Source of the DNA: an uncultured Saprospiraceae bacterium
GTDB taxonomy: Bacteria > Bacteroidota > Bacteroidia > Chitinophagales > Saprospiraceae
Direction of reading: 5' to 3'
Assembly: GCA_937926205.1 (NCBI GenBank)
Contig: CALEYL010000004.1
Coordinates: 62,001 to 126,000, forward strand
Length of the DNA stretch: 64,000 nucleotides
Numbering within the stretch: the stretch's first letter is position 1; each line of letters opens with the position of its first letter. Shown here piece after piece: positions 41,709 to 49,969 of the stretch. A program made the position numbers and the translations under genes. The notes under the pieces were generated by a model. The model was not told the DNA's origin, searched no databases, and was given only the letters and a program-made list of their open reading frames with translations.

Positions 41709-43250
41709 TCACTCCCCTCCATCTACTTTTGCCACATTCACAGCATAATTCGCCACATCACGCCCTTGTGTAATGCCAACTTCTGCATCAAAGCGGTAAT
41801 GGATGCCTGCATACACGCGGGAAATGGCAGCCTCTTCTGCCCAGGCATCGGCTTTTGCTTTTTCAGCGGGGTAAATATGTCCCAGCACAGTGGCTGCAGC
41901 CGCGGAAAAAGTGGAGTGCCCGGAGGTATAGCTCGGAAAGTTCGGTATGCCGAGTATGGTTTTGAAACCCGGAATAACCTGTGAGGGCCGCGGATAGTGG
42001 TAATAGTATTTTGCATCCCAACAACTGATGCCTGCGTCCATGATCGCCATATTCATATAAGCGAAAGTTCGGGCTGAGCGCAGGGGATTTTCCCGGTATT
42101 TCACCATCAGATCTGCTGCAAAACGATTCCAGTGGCCTGGTGGTGTGTATGTTCCAAGGCCATCCCCCCAGAAGTTTGCAATCAAACGCTGATCATTGGT
42201 CAGGTTGTCTGCGAAATCTTCCAGTTCTTTTGCTGCGGCCTGAAACTCGGGCGTGCCGGGTGCTGGCGGCGCAGGTGGGCGTACGGCTTCAACACTTGGA
42301 ATGCACCAGGGCCTTACCTGACCAAACAGCGGTGTGATGCCTACCGGACGAGTCGGCGTTTCCAGGTTTTCCCAGTGCCATCCAAAATTTGCCTGCGCTG
42401 CTGCGCGCAGGGAATCTGAAACCGGTTTAGGCGCTTGTGCATTGGCCATGCCGTCTGTTTTGGCGCGATTCATAAAGATGGTTGCTACCGCTCTTCCGAG
42501 AGAGTCACCAGCAACGATGTCACTGGGTACATTCATGCCCGCCCAGAGGAGGCTGTTTTTATGCTCAGCTGCCTTTTCTGCGATAAAATCCTTTTCGAGG
42601 GGAAACATAGCCGTCAGAATAACTTGAGATACCGCTGCTATTGCCGCGCCTTCAGAAGGGTAGGAGGGCAGTCCGTTTTCAGGAAGATGCGTTTCTATGG
42701 CAGGGTCAGCGAGGTATGGCGCTGGTCGATTGAACTGGTACTTATAGTGCCAGGTTGCGATGAGCGCATCAAATTGCGCGCCACTCCAGTAGGCCAGCAT
42801 CCGGCAGGTATACGGTGGGTGCGCAAAAGGAAACAGTGGATACTGATCAGGTTTTGCAGGGTTGGGCGCGCTGTAAGTCCCGTCAGGATTCGGCGCGGGC
42901 GTCAGGTTGTATTTCGCTGCCAGTTCGCGGGCTATTTCATTCCAGCGAATGAGGGCATTGCTGCTCCAATAGCGGATGGCAGCATCCTGTGCCCCGGTGA
43001 TTTGTGCTGATGTGGTTTTCAATGCGGCCAGTTCAGCGAGATAAGCCGGGGAAGAAGCAGATTCCGGTGCTGGTATCCCGATTTGGTTCGGATTGCCAAT
43101 CAGTAAAGCTTTCCAATCGCCTCCGTCTTCGTCCAGTCCTGTGAATTCATAGGCTTCAAAATCAAGTTGCTGTGGCAGGTCTTTTTCACAGGATTGAAAG
43201 AATAAAAGCGCCGCCGCGAAAACCATCAGGAGTAAAAGTATCTTTTTCAT
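41709..43250 (-). CDS. Vanadium-dependent haloperoxidase / PAP2-family lipoprotein
   Basis: 513 residues with a lipoprotein signal (LLLMVFAAALLFFQSC, Cys21). The C-terminal half has the PAP2/vanadate site: PSYTSGHSTFSAAAATVLGH and SRVYAGIHYRFDAEVG, with an earlier PSYPSEGAAIAAVSQVIL block. This matches the vanadium-dependent haloperoxidase branch of the phosphatidic-acid-phosphatase fold, so either halide oxidation or phosphatase action is possible; sequence alone cannot decide. It is probably tethered to a membrane facing the periplasm or surface. It is followed in the operon order by nothing, and preceded 57 bases upstream by an outer-membrane-like protein gene. Confidence 0.88.
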   Translation of the reverse strand: MKKILLLLMVFAAALLFFQSCEKDLPQQLDFEAYEFTGLDEDGGDWKALLIGNPNQIGIPAPESASSPAYLAELAALKTTSAQITGAQDAAIRYWSSNALIRWNEIARELAAKYNLTPAPNPDGTYSAPNPAKPDQYPLFPFAHPPYTCRMLAYWSGAQFDALIATWHYKYQFNRPAPYLADPAIETHLPENGLPSYPSEGAAIAAVSQVILTAMFPLEKDFIAEKAAEHKNSLLWAGMNVPSDIVAGDSLGRAVATIFMNRAKTDGMANAQAPKPVSDSLRAAAQANFGWHWENLETPTRPVGITPLFGQVRPWCIPSVEAVRPPAPPAPGTPEFQAAAKELEDFADNLTNDQRLIANFWGDGLGTYTPPGHWNRFAADLMVKYRENPLRSARTFAYMNMAIMDAGISCWDAKYYYHYPRPSQVIPGFKTILGIPNFPSYTSGHSTFSAAAATVLGHIYPAEKAKADAWAEEAAISRVYAGIHYRFDAEVGITQGRDVANYAVNVAKVDGGE

Positions 43251-43307
43251 GGTGTGGTGTTGATTTTAGGAAATAAAAAGTGCAATGGAATATTTGAGGT
43301 GAAGACA

Positions 43308-44231
43308 TTACCATATTCCAAATTGATAAGTAATGCCGCCAGTGAGCGCCAATGACTGACCAATATTCCGGCCACTGAGTACATATCCACCCGTAGCTAG
43401 GACACCCAGACCTTTTATGGTTGGGAAATAATACTGAATGCCGCCACCGGCACGGGTAAAGATCATTTTGTTGGATGGGAACCCTGCATCTTGCCGGCGA
43501 ATGTCAAATCCGCCGAGTGTTTTGAGTCCGTCAAAAGTAGCCTCGATTTTAAGCGTATTGTTAAACAGCCAAATGCCAGCCACGGCGCCGTAGGTTATTG
43601 CGTCAGGCATATCCACTTCGTCGGTGTAATATCCCTGAGTCGTATAGTAGTAATCACGCTCGATGGTGCAATTGCCACGCAGGTGAAAGGCGCCTTGCCC
43701 GCGCAGGTAAAGGCCCGAACTTGTATTGTATTGTAAGATGCCCCGAAGAGAAGCATCCACGCAACCTAAACCTAAGCTGAAAGGCGCAAAATCGGGAAGG
43801 TAATTGGCTGCCGGTCCGCTCACACCGGCTGTAGCATGGAGCGTTAGTTTGCCTGTTCCAAGTTCTTGCTCCAATGCTGTACCTTTAATCCACAAGCCCC
43901 AGTCCTGAAGTCCGCTGGCGCCTCGAACCTGCCCTTCACTGGCTGAGGTTTTCACCCAGGGCAGGGCAGCAATGATATTCAGGCGGTTTGTGATGCCCAG
44001 TGCAAACATGGGCATTACGGTCTGGCGGGTCAGGATACCGATGTTGCCGTTGTCGCGTTTGAGTTTGCCCTCCCAGTAGTGGTCCCAGGTGTCGTGGGTG
44101 TACAAGGCTGCAATACAGATTTGCCCTTTTTCCATCATCAGGGCATCGCTTGGTGTTTGTGCCAACAGCTTTTGAGAGGCTGCCCCGATGAGCAAGGCCG
44201 GAAGCAATAATGCAATAAAAATTGGTTTCAT
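43308..44231 (-). CDS. Putative outer-membrane beta-barrel protein
   Basis: 307 residues from ATG 44231, which opens a signal peptide (PIFIALLLPALLIGAASQ). The mature part has alternating hydrophobic and polar residues, many Gly, Tyr and Trp, and ends in an aromatic strand (LALTGGITYQFGIW), as expected for an outer-membrane barrel. It recalls the MetA-pathway/phenol-degradation-type channel proteins, but I cannot name a family with confidence. Its gene is directly upstream of the haloperoxidase-like lipoprotein on the same strand, so they probably act together at the envelope. Confidence 0.72.
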   Translation of the reverse strand: MKPIFIALLLPALLIGAASQKLLAQTPSDALMMEKGQICIAALYTHDTWDHYWEGKLKRDNGNIGILTRQTVMPMFALGITNRLNIIAALPWVKTSASEGQVRGASGLQDWGLWIKGTALEQELGTGKLTLHATAGVSGPAANYLPDFAPFSLGLGCVDASLRGILQYNTSSGLYLRGQGAFHLRGNCTIERDYYYTTQGYYTDEVDMPDAITYGAVAGIWLFNNTLKIEATFDGLKTLGGFDIRRQDAGFPSNKMIFTRAGGGIQYYFPTIKGLGVLATGGYVLSGRNIGQSLALTGGITYQFGIW

Positions 44232-44304
44232 AAACAACTGATTTTAGGATAAAAAATAATGTGAGTTTATGTAAAACAGTCAAAGTTGCGACCAATAAAG
44301 AGCT

Positions 44305-44344
44305 GGGAGCCCCGCACCTTCATGCATGAAGTAAGGGGCTTCCC
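44305..44344. promoter_or_regulatory. GC-rich hairpin upstream of the barrel-protein gene
   Basis: GGGAGCCCC pairs with GGGGCTTCCC (one bulge), and between them CTTCATG/CATGAAG is palindromic (44318-44331). On the minus strand AGCTCTTTATT follows. It could end the transcript of the gene at 44629 or act as a leader attenuator of the gene at 44231. Confidence 0.5.
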
Positions 44345-44449
44345 GGTTCTTTGAAAATGGAGTATGTATGTATTGAATAGCGTAACAGATGCCAGGCATC
44401 TGGTTCTAGATAACCTAGTTAAATCATTGTAATACAATAAAATAGAAAA

Positions 44450-44554
44450 ATGAAAGTGGATTTTTTAGAAAAAATGAAAGGAGCAGCGGTTCGTGCTGTG
44501 GCGCACAAACGTACAGTACTGAAAACCGGAAAACTTGTGATGCTCATCAAGTAA
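44450..44554 (+). CDS. Candidate 34-codon small ORF
   Basis: ATG at 44450 after an A-rich leader (AATAGAAAAA) opens a 34-codon frame ending TAA at 44552-44554. The peptide is basic (MKVDFLEKMKGAAVRAVAHK start, LVMLIK end). A palindromic hairpin (ACTTTGCTTTTGATC region, 44557-44580) follows. No family recognised; it may be a chance frame in the 397-base gap 44232-44628. Confidence 0.25.
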   Translation: MKVDFLEKMKGAAVRAVAHKRTVLKTGKLVMLIK

Positions 44555-44628
44555 GCCACTTTGCTTTTGATCAAAGCAAAGTAATGTTGGAGCACACCAA
44601 CTTCCGGATTTACAGACCTGTGGGAAGG

Positions 44629-45138
44629 TTAGGCCTGAGCCGGTGGATGGATGAAAACAGGAGAAAAGGGAAAGCTGCAGGGAGCAGCATAATGGAAAAC
44701 AAGGTCAATTGAGCTTGCCAAAGGAGCAGATAAGATTTCAGCCTCTGGCATCATAAATTCCTGAAACAAGCTTTTCAGGTGCTTTGCCTGTCGGGAATCC
44801 GTATCGGAATCTTTTTGATCAGGCGCGTTGGAAATTACTTTTTGTGTCGTTAATGCAGTTTGATTTTCAACGACATAAAAAGTTTTTTCTACTTCGTCGG
44901 TTTTAGAAAACACAAAGTCGCCGTAGAAATTACCTCTCGGGGTGATTTCGTCTTCTGACAAAATGCGGACGGCGCTGTTGATGCCGGTTTCCTTGCGAAC
45001 TTCATTGGCGAGCGCCAATTCAGCGTCATTCATTTGTCGCTGAATTTCAATGAGATAGTTGACTTCAAAGCACAGGTGCCCTCCGACCCACTGGGTCACA
45101 GAGATGAAGAGCAAAAACCATGCTGAAGCAATTCTCAT
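44629..45138 (-). CDS. Unknown membrane-anchored small protein
   Basis: 169 residues. The N-terminus is a hydrophobic helix (ASAWFLLFISVTQWVGG) of the signal-anchor kind, then an acidic, charged region with EVNYLIEIQRQMNDAE and DQKDSDTDSRQAKHLK. The C-terminus is again mildly hydrophobic with prolines (PCSFPFSPVFIHPPAQA). I do not recognise a family. It is a single gene; on its far side lies a hairpin at 45206-45242. Confidence 0.6.
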   Translation of the reverse strand: MRIASAWFLLFISVTQWVGGHLCFEVNYLIEIQRQMNDAELALANEVRKETGINSAVRILSEDEITPRGNFYGDFVFSKTDEVEKTFYVVENQTALTTQKVISNAPDQKDSDTDSRQAKHLKSLFQEFMMPEAEILSAPLASSIDLVFHYAAPCSFPFSPVFIHPPAQA

Positions 45139-45205
45139 AAAAAAACAGGATTGTCCTACTGCAAAGGAAACAATAATTTCCGAATTGCATAAATATTGTG
45201 CCTCT

Positions 45206-45242
45206 CTTTACCTTCCCGTCTATCGCAGGCAGGAAGGTAAAG
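45206..45242. repeat. Palindromic hairpin CTTTACCTTCC/GGAAGGTAAAG
   Basis: Perfect 11-bp stem (45206-45216 with 45232-45242) around a loop with ATCGCAGGCAG. The CTTTACC/GGTAAAG arms are also found in the element at 46388-46441. It sits between the T9SS gene's 3' end (45287) and the small membrane gene (45138) and may be a terminator or a REP-like unit. Confidence 0.55.
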
Positions 45243-45286
45243 TAGGGCAATCGGCCGGTACTACTTAATGGTATAGCGCCCGGAAT

Positions 45287-46189
45287 CTATCGAATCACTG
45301 CAATTTTGTAGTATTGACAGACCCCCGGGGTTGCAATTGCTGATAACTTCAGCAGATAAAATCCAGGGGACAGGTCTGATGTATTGATACGCACACGCTG
45401 TGCGCCCTGAACAATTTGATCCGACATTCGCTGGCCACCGGCGCTAAAAATGCTGAGCTCGAAATCACCTTGTAAACCCGCCATGTGAACCCAGATGGCT
45501 TCGCTGGCCGGGTTTGGAAAAATTTCTACTTCTGAAAAGGCCTTCGCTTCCTGATTACTCGTAATAACAGCGCAGGTTAGTCCGCTCTCACAGGTCTGAT
45601 TTTCTTCTACCTTGTAAATGACCGTCCCGTTTTCCAAATAGCAGGTCAGTGCGGGTTGGGCGTCTACGACGAAGAAACCGCGACCAAGAGGCCCCATGAT
45701 GCTTCCTATCCCTTCAATCCAGACGTCGGGAATGCCATAGGAAGTCTGAAATCTGATTTTTTTATGCAGCGATCCTTCGATCATGATCTCTTCGACACTT
45801 TCCGTGTAATAATCAATGTCCCAATCGTCGCCAACAACTTGCAGATGGAGGGTGTCACCGACTTCCACGCCGAAGTCATAAAGCAGGGTTTCCTGATTGG
45901 CGCCACCGGCGATGACCCAAACCTTTTGGCCATCTACCCGGGTACAGGCGTGATAAAACGTGTTGTAAACAGTTCCGTCAAAGTTGTAGTTAACCTGGTA
46001 TATCTTGTTGTATTTGATGGTGTTGATCGTCGTATCGCCACACATCACTTCAGCAAATGGAATGGGACCGGCAATACCATAAACAACGCCCCTCCAGGCA
46101 ACGCTGTTTTCTTCCGGAAAGGATTGTGCCGTGAGCAGCAATGGCGCTGAGAGCCATAATATAAGGGCGGATACGTTAAACAAGCGCAT
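45287..46189 (-). CDS. Secreted T9SS type A protein, small
   Basis: 300 residues with a signal peptide (VSALILWLSAPLLLTAQS). The body (about 25-220) is beta-rich with LYDFGVEVGDTLHLQVVG and IEGIGSIMGPLGRGFF; this layout is common in short T9SS cargo proteins of the Saprospiria and has no assigned activity. Residues from about 225 form the T9SS sorting domain: VEIFPNPASEAIWV, GQRMSD, ISDLSPG-like (NTSDLSPGFYLLKLS) and a final YYKIAVIR. Two cysteines near CESGLTC may form a disulfide. Single gene. Confidence 0.87.
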   Translation of the reverse strand: MRLFNVSALILWLSAPLLLTAQSFPEENSVAWRGVVYGIAGPIPFAEVMCGDTTINTIKYNKIYQVNYNFDGTVYNTFYHACTRVDGQKVWVIAGGANQETLLYDFGVEVGDTLHLQVVGDDWDIDYYTESVEEIMIEGSLHKKIRFQTSYGIPDVWIEGIGSIMGPLGRGFFVVDAQPALTCYLENGTVIYKVEENQTCESGLTCAVITSNQEAKAFSEVEIFPNPASEAIWVHMAGLQGDFELSIFSAGGQRMSDQIVQGAQRVRINTSDLSPGFYLLKLSAIATPGVCQYYKIAVIR

Positions 46190-46387
46190 GTTTTGTCAGT
46201 TTGTGGTGATCTAAAGTATGTTTGCCCGGGGATAGACAGGAGGTAACGGTAATCTGGTTGGGGAAACAACAAAGAGCAGCTGGCCTACAGGTTAAGGGCA
46301 AACGAAATAAGCCAATACCGAAATTGCATCGTTAGCAGTTTCTTTTCTCTAAGTGCAGGATAGCACTTTATTGAGTTTCTATCCATT

Positions 46388-46441
46388 TAGTATGTGTCTG
46401 TACTTTACCCGCCTGCGGCCGGCAGGTAAAGACAGACACTA
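46388..46441. repeat. Short relative of the structured element, copy C
   Basis: TGTGTCTGTACTTTACC pairs with GGTAAAGACAGACACTA around CGGCCGGC. The TAGT/ACTA-flanked CAGACA termini match those of copies A and B, but the internal conserved core is missing. ATTTAG occurs directly on both sides (46385-46390 and 46441-46446); the right one overlaps the stop codon of the iron-sulfur gene. Confidence 0.6.
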
Positions 46442-46442
46442 T

Positions 46443-47795
46443 TTAGTCTCTTACCCACGAATCCCGGTCTATGCTCATGGCCCATGCCGATCCACCGTTT
46501 TCGATGCTGTTGAAAAGCGGCAGCCAATCGCCGGGGCCTGATGATTCTGTCAGAATCTCGTAGCGGCGCAGTTGGAGGATGATGTCTAATGGGTTAATAA
46601 GTACTGGGCAAGCTTCTACGCAGGCATTACAGGTCGTACAGGCATGGATTTCTTCTCTCGTAATATAGTCAAACAAATTTTTGCCATCGTCAAAGTTGTC
46701 GGCTGTCAGCAGGATGCCTTCCTGGTTTTTAAATTCCGCTTTCAGGTAATCTGCTGAGCCGCTTTCAATTTTGTTTCCGATTTCTTCAGCCCGGTCGCGG
46801 ACATCCATCATGATTTTTCTGGGGGACAGTTTTTTGCCAGTGATGTTTGCCGGACAGGCTGCCGTACAGCGCCCGCATTCGGTACAGGTGTAGGCGCCGA
46901 GTACGTTTTTCCAGCTCAAATCCATGACGTCTTTTGCCCCAAATTCTGGTATGACTTCCGCATTACTTGCTTCACCGAGGCCCATCATACTTTTTACCTC
47001 ATTCATGATTTCCGGCATGTTGTCCATTTCGCCGCGTGGTGTCAGGCGGGCGTGATAGGTATTGAAAAATGCCAGGATGATGTGCAGGTGCTTGGAAAAT
47101 GGCAGGTAATTGAGAAACGCGAAAACAGTCAGGATATGCAGCCACCAGCCGAAGCGCTCCACGACATGCAGGGAAGTTTCGCTCAGGTTGCCGAAGATTG
47201 CCGGACCCAGCCAGCTGCTCACCGCCAGTGTGCCGGTATCGGCGTAATGCCCGGGATTGATTTTTTGTAACAATACATCTGCGCCATTCATGCTGAAAAT
47301 TCCGGTTAACAGCACGATCTCAGCCAGCAAAATGAGGTTGGCGTCCCGTGTCGGCCAGCCTTTCATTTCAGCTTTGTGAAAACGGGGAAGCCGCAGCAGG
47401 TTGCGCCTGGCCAGAAAGATGATGGTGGCTACAAATGCCAGAACGGAGAGTATTTCTATGAAGCTGATGACAAAAGTATAGAATCCTCCCAGTGCCGGCG
47501 CAAAAAAACGATGCGTACCGGTAGCGCCATCGATAAAAATTTCGATCAGTTCAACCTGTGTTAGCAGGAACGCAACATAGATGAAAAGGTGAAAAAGGGC
47601 AGGTATCCAGTTCTTGAACATTTTCTGCTGACCAAAGGCAACGAGCAGCACATTGCGCCAGCGCTGTCCGCTTTGAGCAGGCTCCGGAGCAGGGTCTTTG
47701 CCCAGCAGGACATTGCGGCGAATGCGCAGAAACTGTTTGCCCGCAAAACCAAGAGCGGCAATACTAACGAGGATAAATACCATTTGCTGGATCAT
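46443..47795 (-). CDS. Membrane-bound 4Fe-4S protein (heterodisulfide reductase-like)
   Basis: 450 residues. The N-terminal 245 hold about five hydrophobic helices (1-20, 67-88, 105-130, 155-175, 215-242), a NarI/DsrM-like membrane part. Two ferredoxin motifs follow: CTECGRCTAACP (about 304-315) and CTTCNACVEACP (about 387-398). Bacteroidota proteins of this type are usually encoded next to a second, CCG-domain iron-sulfur subunit and are thought to move electrons between quinones and a soluble partner. Here no partner is adjacent; a palindromic element abuts the stop codon instead. The quinone link is inferred. Confidence 0.9.
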   Translation of the reverse strand: MIQQMVFILVSIAALGFAGKQFLRIRRNVLLGKDPAPEPAQSGQRWRNVLLVAFGQQKMFKNWIPALFHLFIYVAFLLTQVELIEIFIDGATGTHRFFAPALGGFYTFVISFIEILSVLAFVATIIFLARRNLLRLPRFHKAEMKGWPTRDANLILLAEIVLLTGIFSMNGADVLLQKINPGHYADTGTLAVSSWLGPAIFGNLSETSLHVVERFGWWLHILTVFAFLNYLPFSKHLHIILAFFNTYHARLTPRGEMDNMPEIMNEVKSMMGLGEASNAEVIPEFGAKDVMDLSWKNVLGAYTCTECGRCTAACPANITGKKLSPRKIMMDVRDRAEEIGNKIESGSADYLKAEFKNQEGILLTADNFDDGKNLFDYITREEIHACTTCNACVEACPVLINPLDIILQLRRYEILTESSGPGDWLPLFNSIENGGSAWAMSIDRDSWVRD

Positions 47796-47916
47796 ATCAA
47801 TGGCTCAGGTTGGTGATGAACGCCCGACAAGATAGGGGCTTTAACAGGTTTTCTGAAATTGTCGCCCTCAAATTTATTATTCCCTCAAAAATTACTGACC
47901 CATAACAGAGGTTTTT

Positions 47917-47924
47917 TATGTTTG
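47917..47924 (+). promoter_or_regulatory. -7 box (TATGTTTG) upstream of the phosphoribosyltransferase gene
   Basis: Matches TAnnTTTG, about 90 bases before the start at 48013 and reading toward the transhydrogenase genes. The -33 region is weak. Confidence 0.35.
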
Positions 47925-48012
47925 TACTATATAGTTTGCCAAAATAGCTGTAAATAGCAGACAAAATCAGCTGCTAACAAATGCAATGCTGGCTTTCGGA
48001 AAACACGACGTC

Positions 48013-48507
48013 ATGAAAATATTGGATGACTGGCAGATTAAGCAGAAGATCAAACGCCTGGCGATTGAGATTCTGGAACACAACTACGATGAAAAAGAAC
48101 TGATTCTGGCCGGCATCAACAACAATGGAATGGAGTTCGCCAACCTGCTGTTGCAGGAATTACTGCCATTGTCCCACATAGACGTCACTTTGACCAGGGT
48201 TCTCCTGAATCCTGCAGATCCCCTGAGTTCACCCGTTCAGATAGAAATGCCTGCCGAACGTCTGGAAGGCAAAGCGATCATCATCATTGATGACGTTGCC
48301 AATACCGGCCGCACCATTTTTTATGCCTGCAAGCCATTCATGGATGTATTGCCCCGCAGACTGGAAGTGGCGGTTTTGGTAGATCGGAAACACAAATCTT
48401 TCCCGGTCAAAGTTGATTATATGGGGTTATCGCTTGCAACAACGCTAAAAGAGCATATAGATGTCCATATCCGGGAAACGGATGCGTTCGCAGTATATTT
48501 GAATTAA
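48013..48507 (+). CDS. Phosphoribosyltransferase-family protein
   Basis: 164 residues from ATG 48013 (MKILDDWQIKQKIKR); the in-frame ATG at 47986 would add nine residues and remains possible. The PRPP-binding loop is IIIIDDVANTGRTIFY, near residue 90, after a hood region with LAGINNNGMEFA. It resembles PyrR and other type I PRTases, but the substrate base is unclear; Bacteroidota carry several such proteins without assigned roles. It is 57 bases before pntAA on the same strand, which may be chance or a nucleotide-metabolism link. Confidence 0.82.
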   Translation: MKILDDWQIKQKIKRLAIEILEHNYDEKELILAGINNNGMEFANLLLQELLPLSHIDVTLTRVLLNPADPLSSPVQIEMPAERLEGKAIIIIDDVANTGRTIFYACKPFMDVLPRRLEVAVLVDRKHKSFPVKVDYMGLSLATTLKEHIDVHIRETDAFAVYLN

Positions 48508-48564
48508 CATTTCAGGCGACAGTATGAAGGCTGTTGGCTGGGAACAAAACAACTCATTAAGGTA

Positions 48565-49638
48565 ATGCAAATTGGTATTCTTAAGGAAAAACACGACAGC
48601 CGGGTCGCCATCGTACCTGGTAGTTTGCCAAAAATTAAAGACCTTGGCGTTGAAGTGTTGGTAGAAAATTCCGCCGGGGCGGGTTCCATGTACGACGATG
48701 AAACCTATGCAGAACATGCCCGAATCGTTTCCAGAGAAGAATTGCTTGAACAAGCTGACCTGCTCATCTGCATCAATCCTCCAGACGACGCTGAATTGCC
48801 ACGTTTGAAAGAGGGCGCTGTTGTGATCTCTCAGTTTCAGCCTTTCTTATATCCGGAAGTTGCGCCCAAACTTCAATCACTGAAATTAGTGGCGTTCAGC
48901 ATGGATATGATTCCGAGAACGACGCTGGCGCAAACGATGGATGTCCTTTCATCTATGGCTTCGATAGCAGGCTACAAAGCGGTGTTGGAAGCAGCTCGTC
49001 TCTTGCCACGCTATTTCCCCATGCTCATTACTGCTGCGGGCAGCGTTCGCCCGGCGAAGGTATTGGTGCTTGGCGCCGGTGTTGCGGGTTTACAGGCTAT
49101 TGCAACTGCAAAACGACTGGGAGCGGCTGTAGAAGCTTTCGATACCCGCAGTGCGGCGAAAGAAGAAGTACTTAGCCTTGGGGCAAAATTCATTGAAGTT
49201 GAAGGCGCCCGCGACGATACGGCAGCAGGTGGTTATGCAGTACAACAGAGTGAAGAGTTCCTGCAACGCCAGCGTGCAGAAGTGCAAAGCAGGGCCAGTA
49301 AATCTGACGTTATCATTACCACAGCTCAGGTGCGCGGCGGGAAAGCGCCGGTTCTGGTTACCAAAGAAACCGTGGAGCAGATGCGTAAAGGTTCGGTCAT
49401 AGTTGACCTTGCCGCTTCCAGTGGCGGAAACTGCGAACTGACGCAAAACAATCAAACGATTCTTCATAACGGCGTACAAATTATCGGGGATTCGAATCTT
49501 GCGGCGCTGATGCCGGAGGACGCCAGTTATTTGTACAGCAATAACGTGTTGAACTTTTTAAAAATTCTCGTGAAAAACGGCGCACTCAACCTGGACATGG
49601 ACAATGAAATTATCCGGGGAGCCTGCATCACAAAATGA
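48565..49638 (+). CDS. pntAA: NAD(P) transhydrogenase alpha subunit, soluble part
   Basis: 357 residues: the NAD(H)-binding domain I only. It has the alanine-dehydrogenase-like N-terminal domain (GILKEKHDSRVAIVP), the Rossmann motif VLVLGAGVAGLQAIATAKRL ending in a strand with Asp (EAFDTR), the mobile-loop region RASKSDVIITTAQVRG and the GSVIVDLAASSGGNCE block. In the split arrangement, the membrane part is encoded separately by the next gene. Together with PntB it uses the proton gradient to reduce NADP+ with NADH. Confidence 0.97.
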   Translation: MQIGILKEKHDSRVAIVPGSLPKIKDLGVEVLVENSAGAGSMYDDETYAEHARIVSREELLEQADLLICINPPDDAELPRLKEGAVVISQFQPFLYPEVAPKLQSLKLVAFSMDMIPRTTLAQTMDVLSSMASIAGYKAVLEAARLLPRYFPMLITAAGSVRPAKVLVLGAGVAGLQAIATAKRLGAAVEAFDTRSAAKEEVLSLGAKFIEVEGARDDTAAGGYAVQQSEEFLQRQRAEVQSRASKSDVIITTAQVRGGKAPVLVTKETVEQMRKGSVIVDLAASSGGNCELTQNNQTILHNGVQIIGDSNLAALMPEDASYLYSNNVLNFLKILVKNGALNLDMDNEIIRGACITK

Positions 49639-49647
49639 TCAAATAAT

Positions 49648-49962
49648 ATGGAGACATTCATGCAGTTTTTTAACGACAACCTCTTGTTGATCTACCTGCT
49701 GGTTTTTACCATCCTGTTGGGTTTTGAGGTCATTTCAAAAGTACCTACCGTGTTGCATACACCCCTGATGTCGGGTGCTAATGCAATTAGTGGCGTGGTA
49801 CTCATTGGCGCCATTCTGCTGGTTCGACAAACCCGCCCTGACGACTATCTTTCGCTTTCACTCGGCTTTCTCGCTGTTGCGATGGGCATGGTGAATGCTG
49901 TAGGCGGTTTTGTTGTGACAGACCGGATGCTGGAAATGTTTAAAAAGAAAAAAGCAAAGTAA
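49648..49962 (+). CDS. pntAB: NAD(P) transhydrogenase alpha subunit, membrane part
   Basis: 104 residues with three hydrophobic helices (about 11-28, 46-62 and 68-90). Typical blocks are EVISKVPTVLHTPLMSGANA and GMVNAVGGFVVTDRML, the latter ending in a lysine-rich tail (KKKKAK). It is the C-terminal membrane piece of the alpha subunit, separate here. Starts 9 bases after pntAA and ends 7 bases before pntB. Confidence 0.97.
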   Translation: METFMQFFNDNLLLIYLLVFTILLGFEVISKVPTVLHTPLMSGANAISGVVLIGAILLVRQTRPDDYLSLSLGFLAVAMGMVNAVGGFVVTDRMLEMFKKKKAK

Positions 49963-49969
49963 GGACAAC

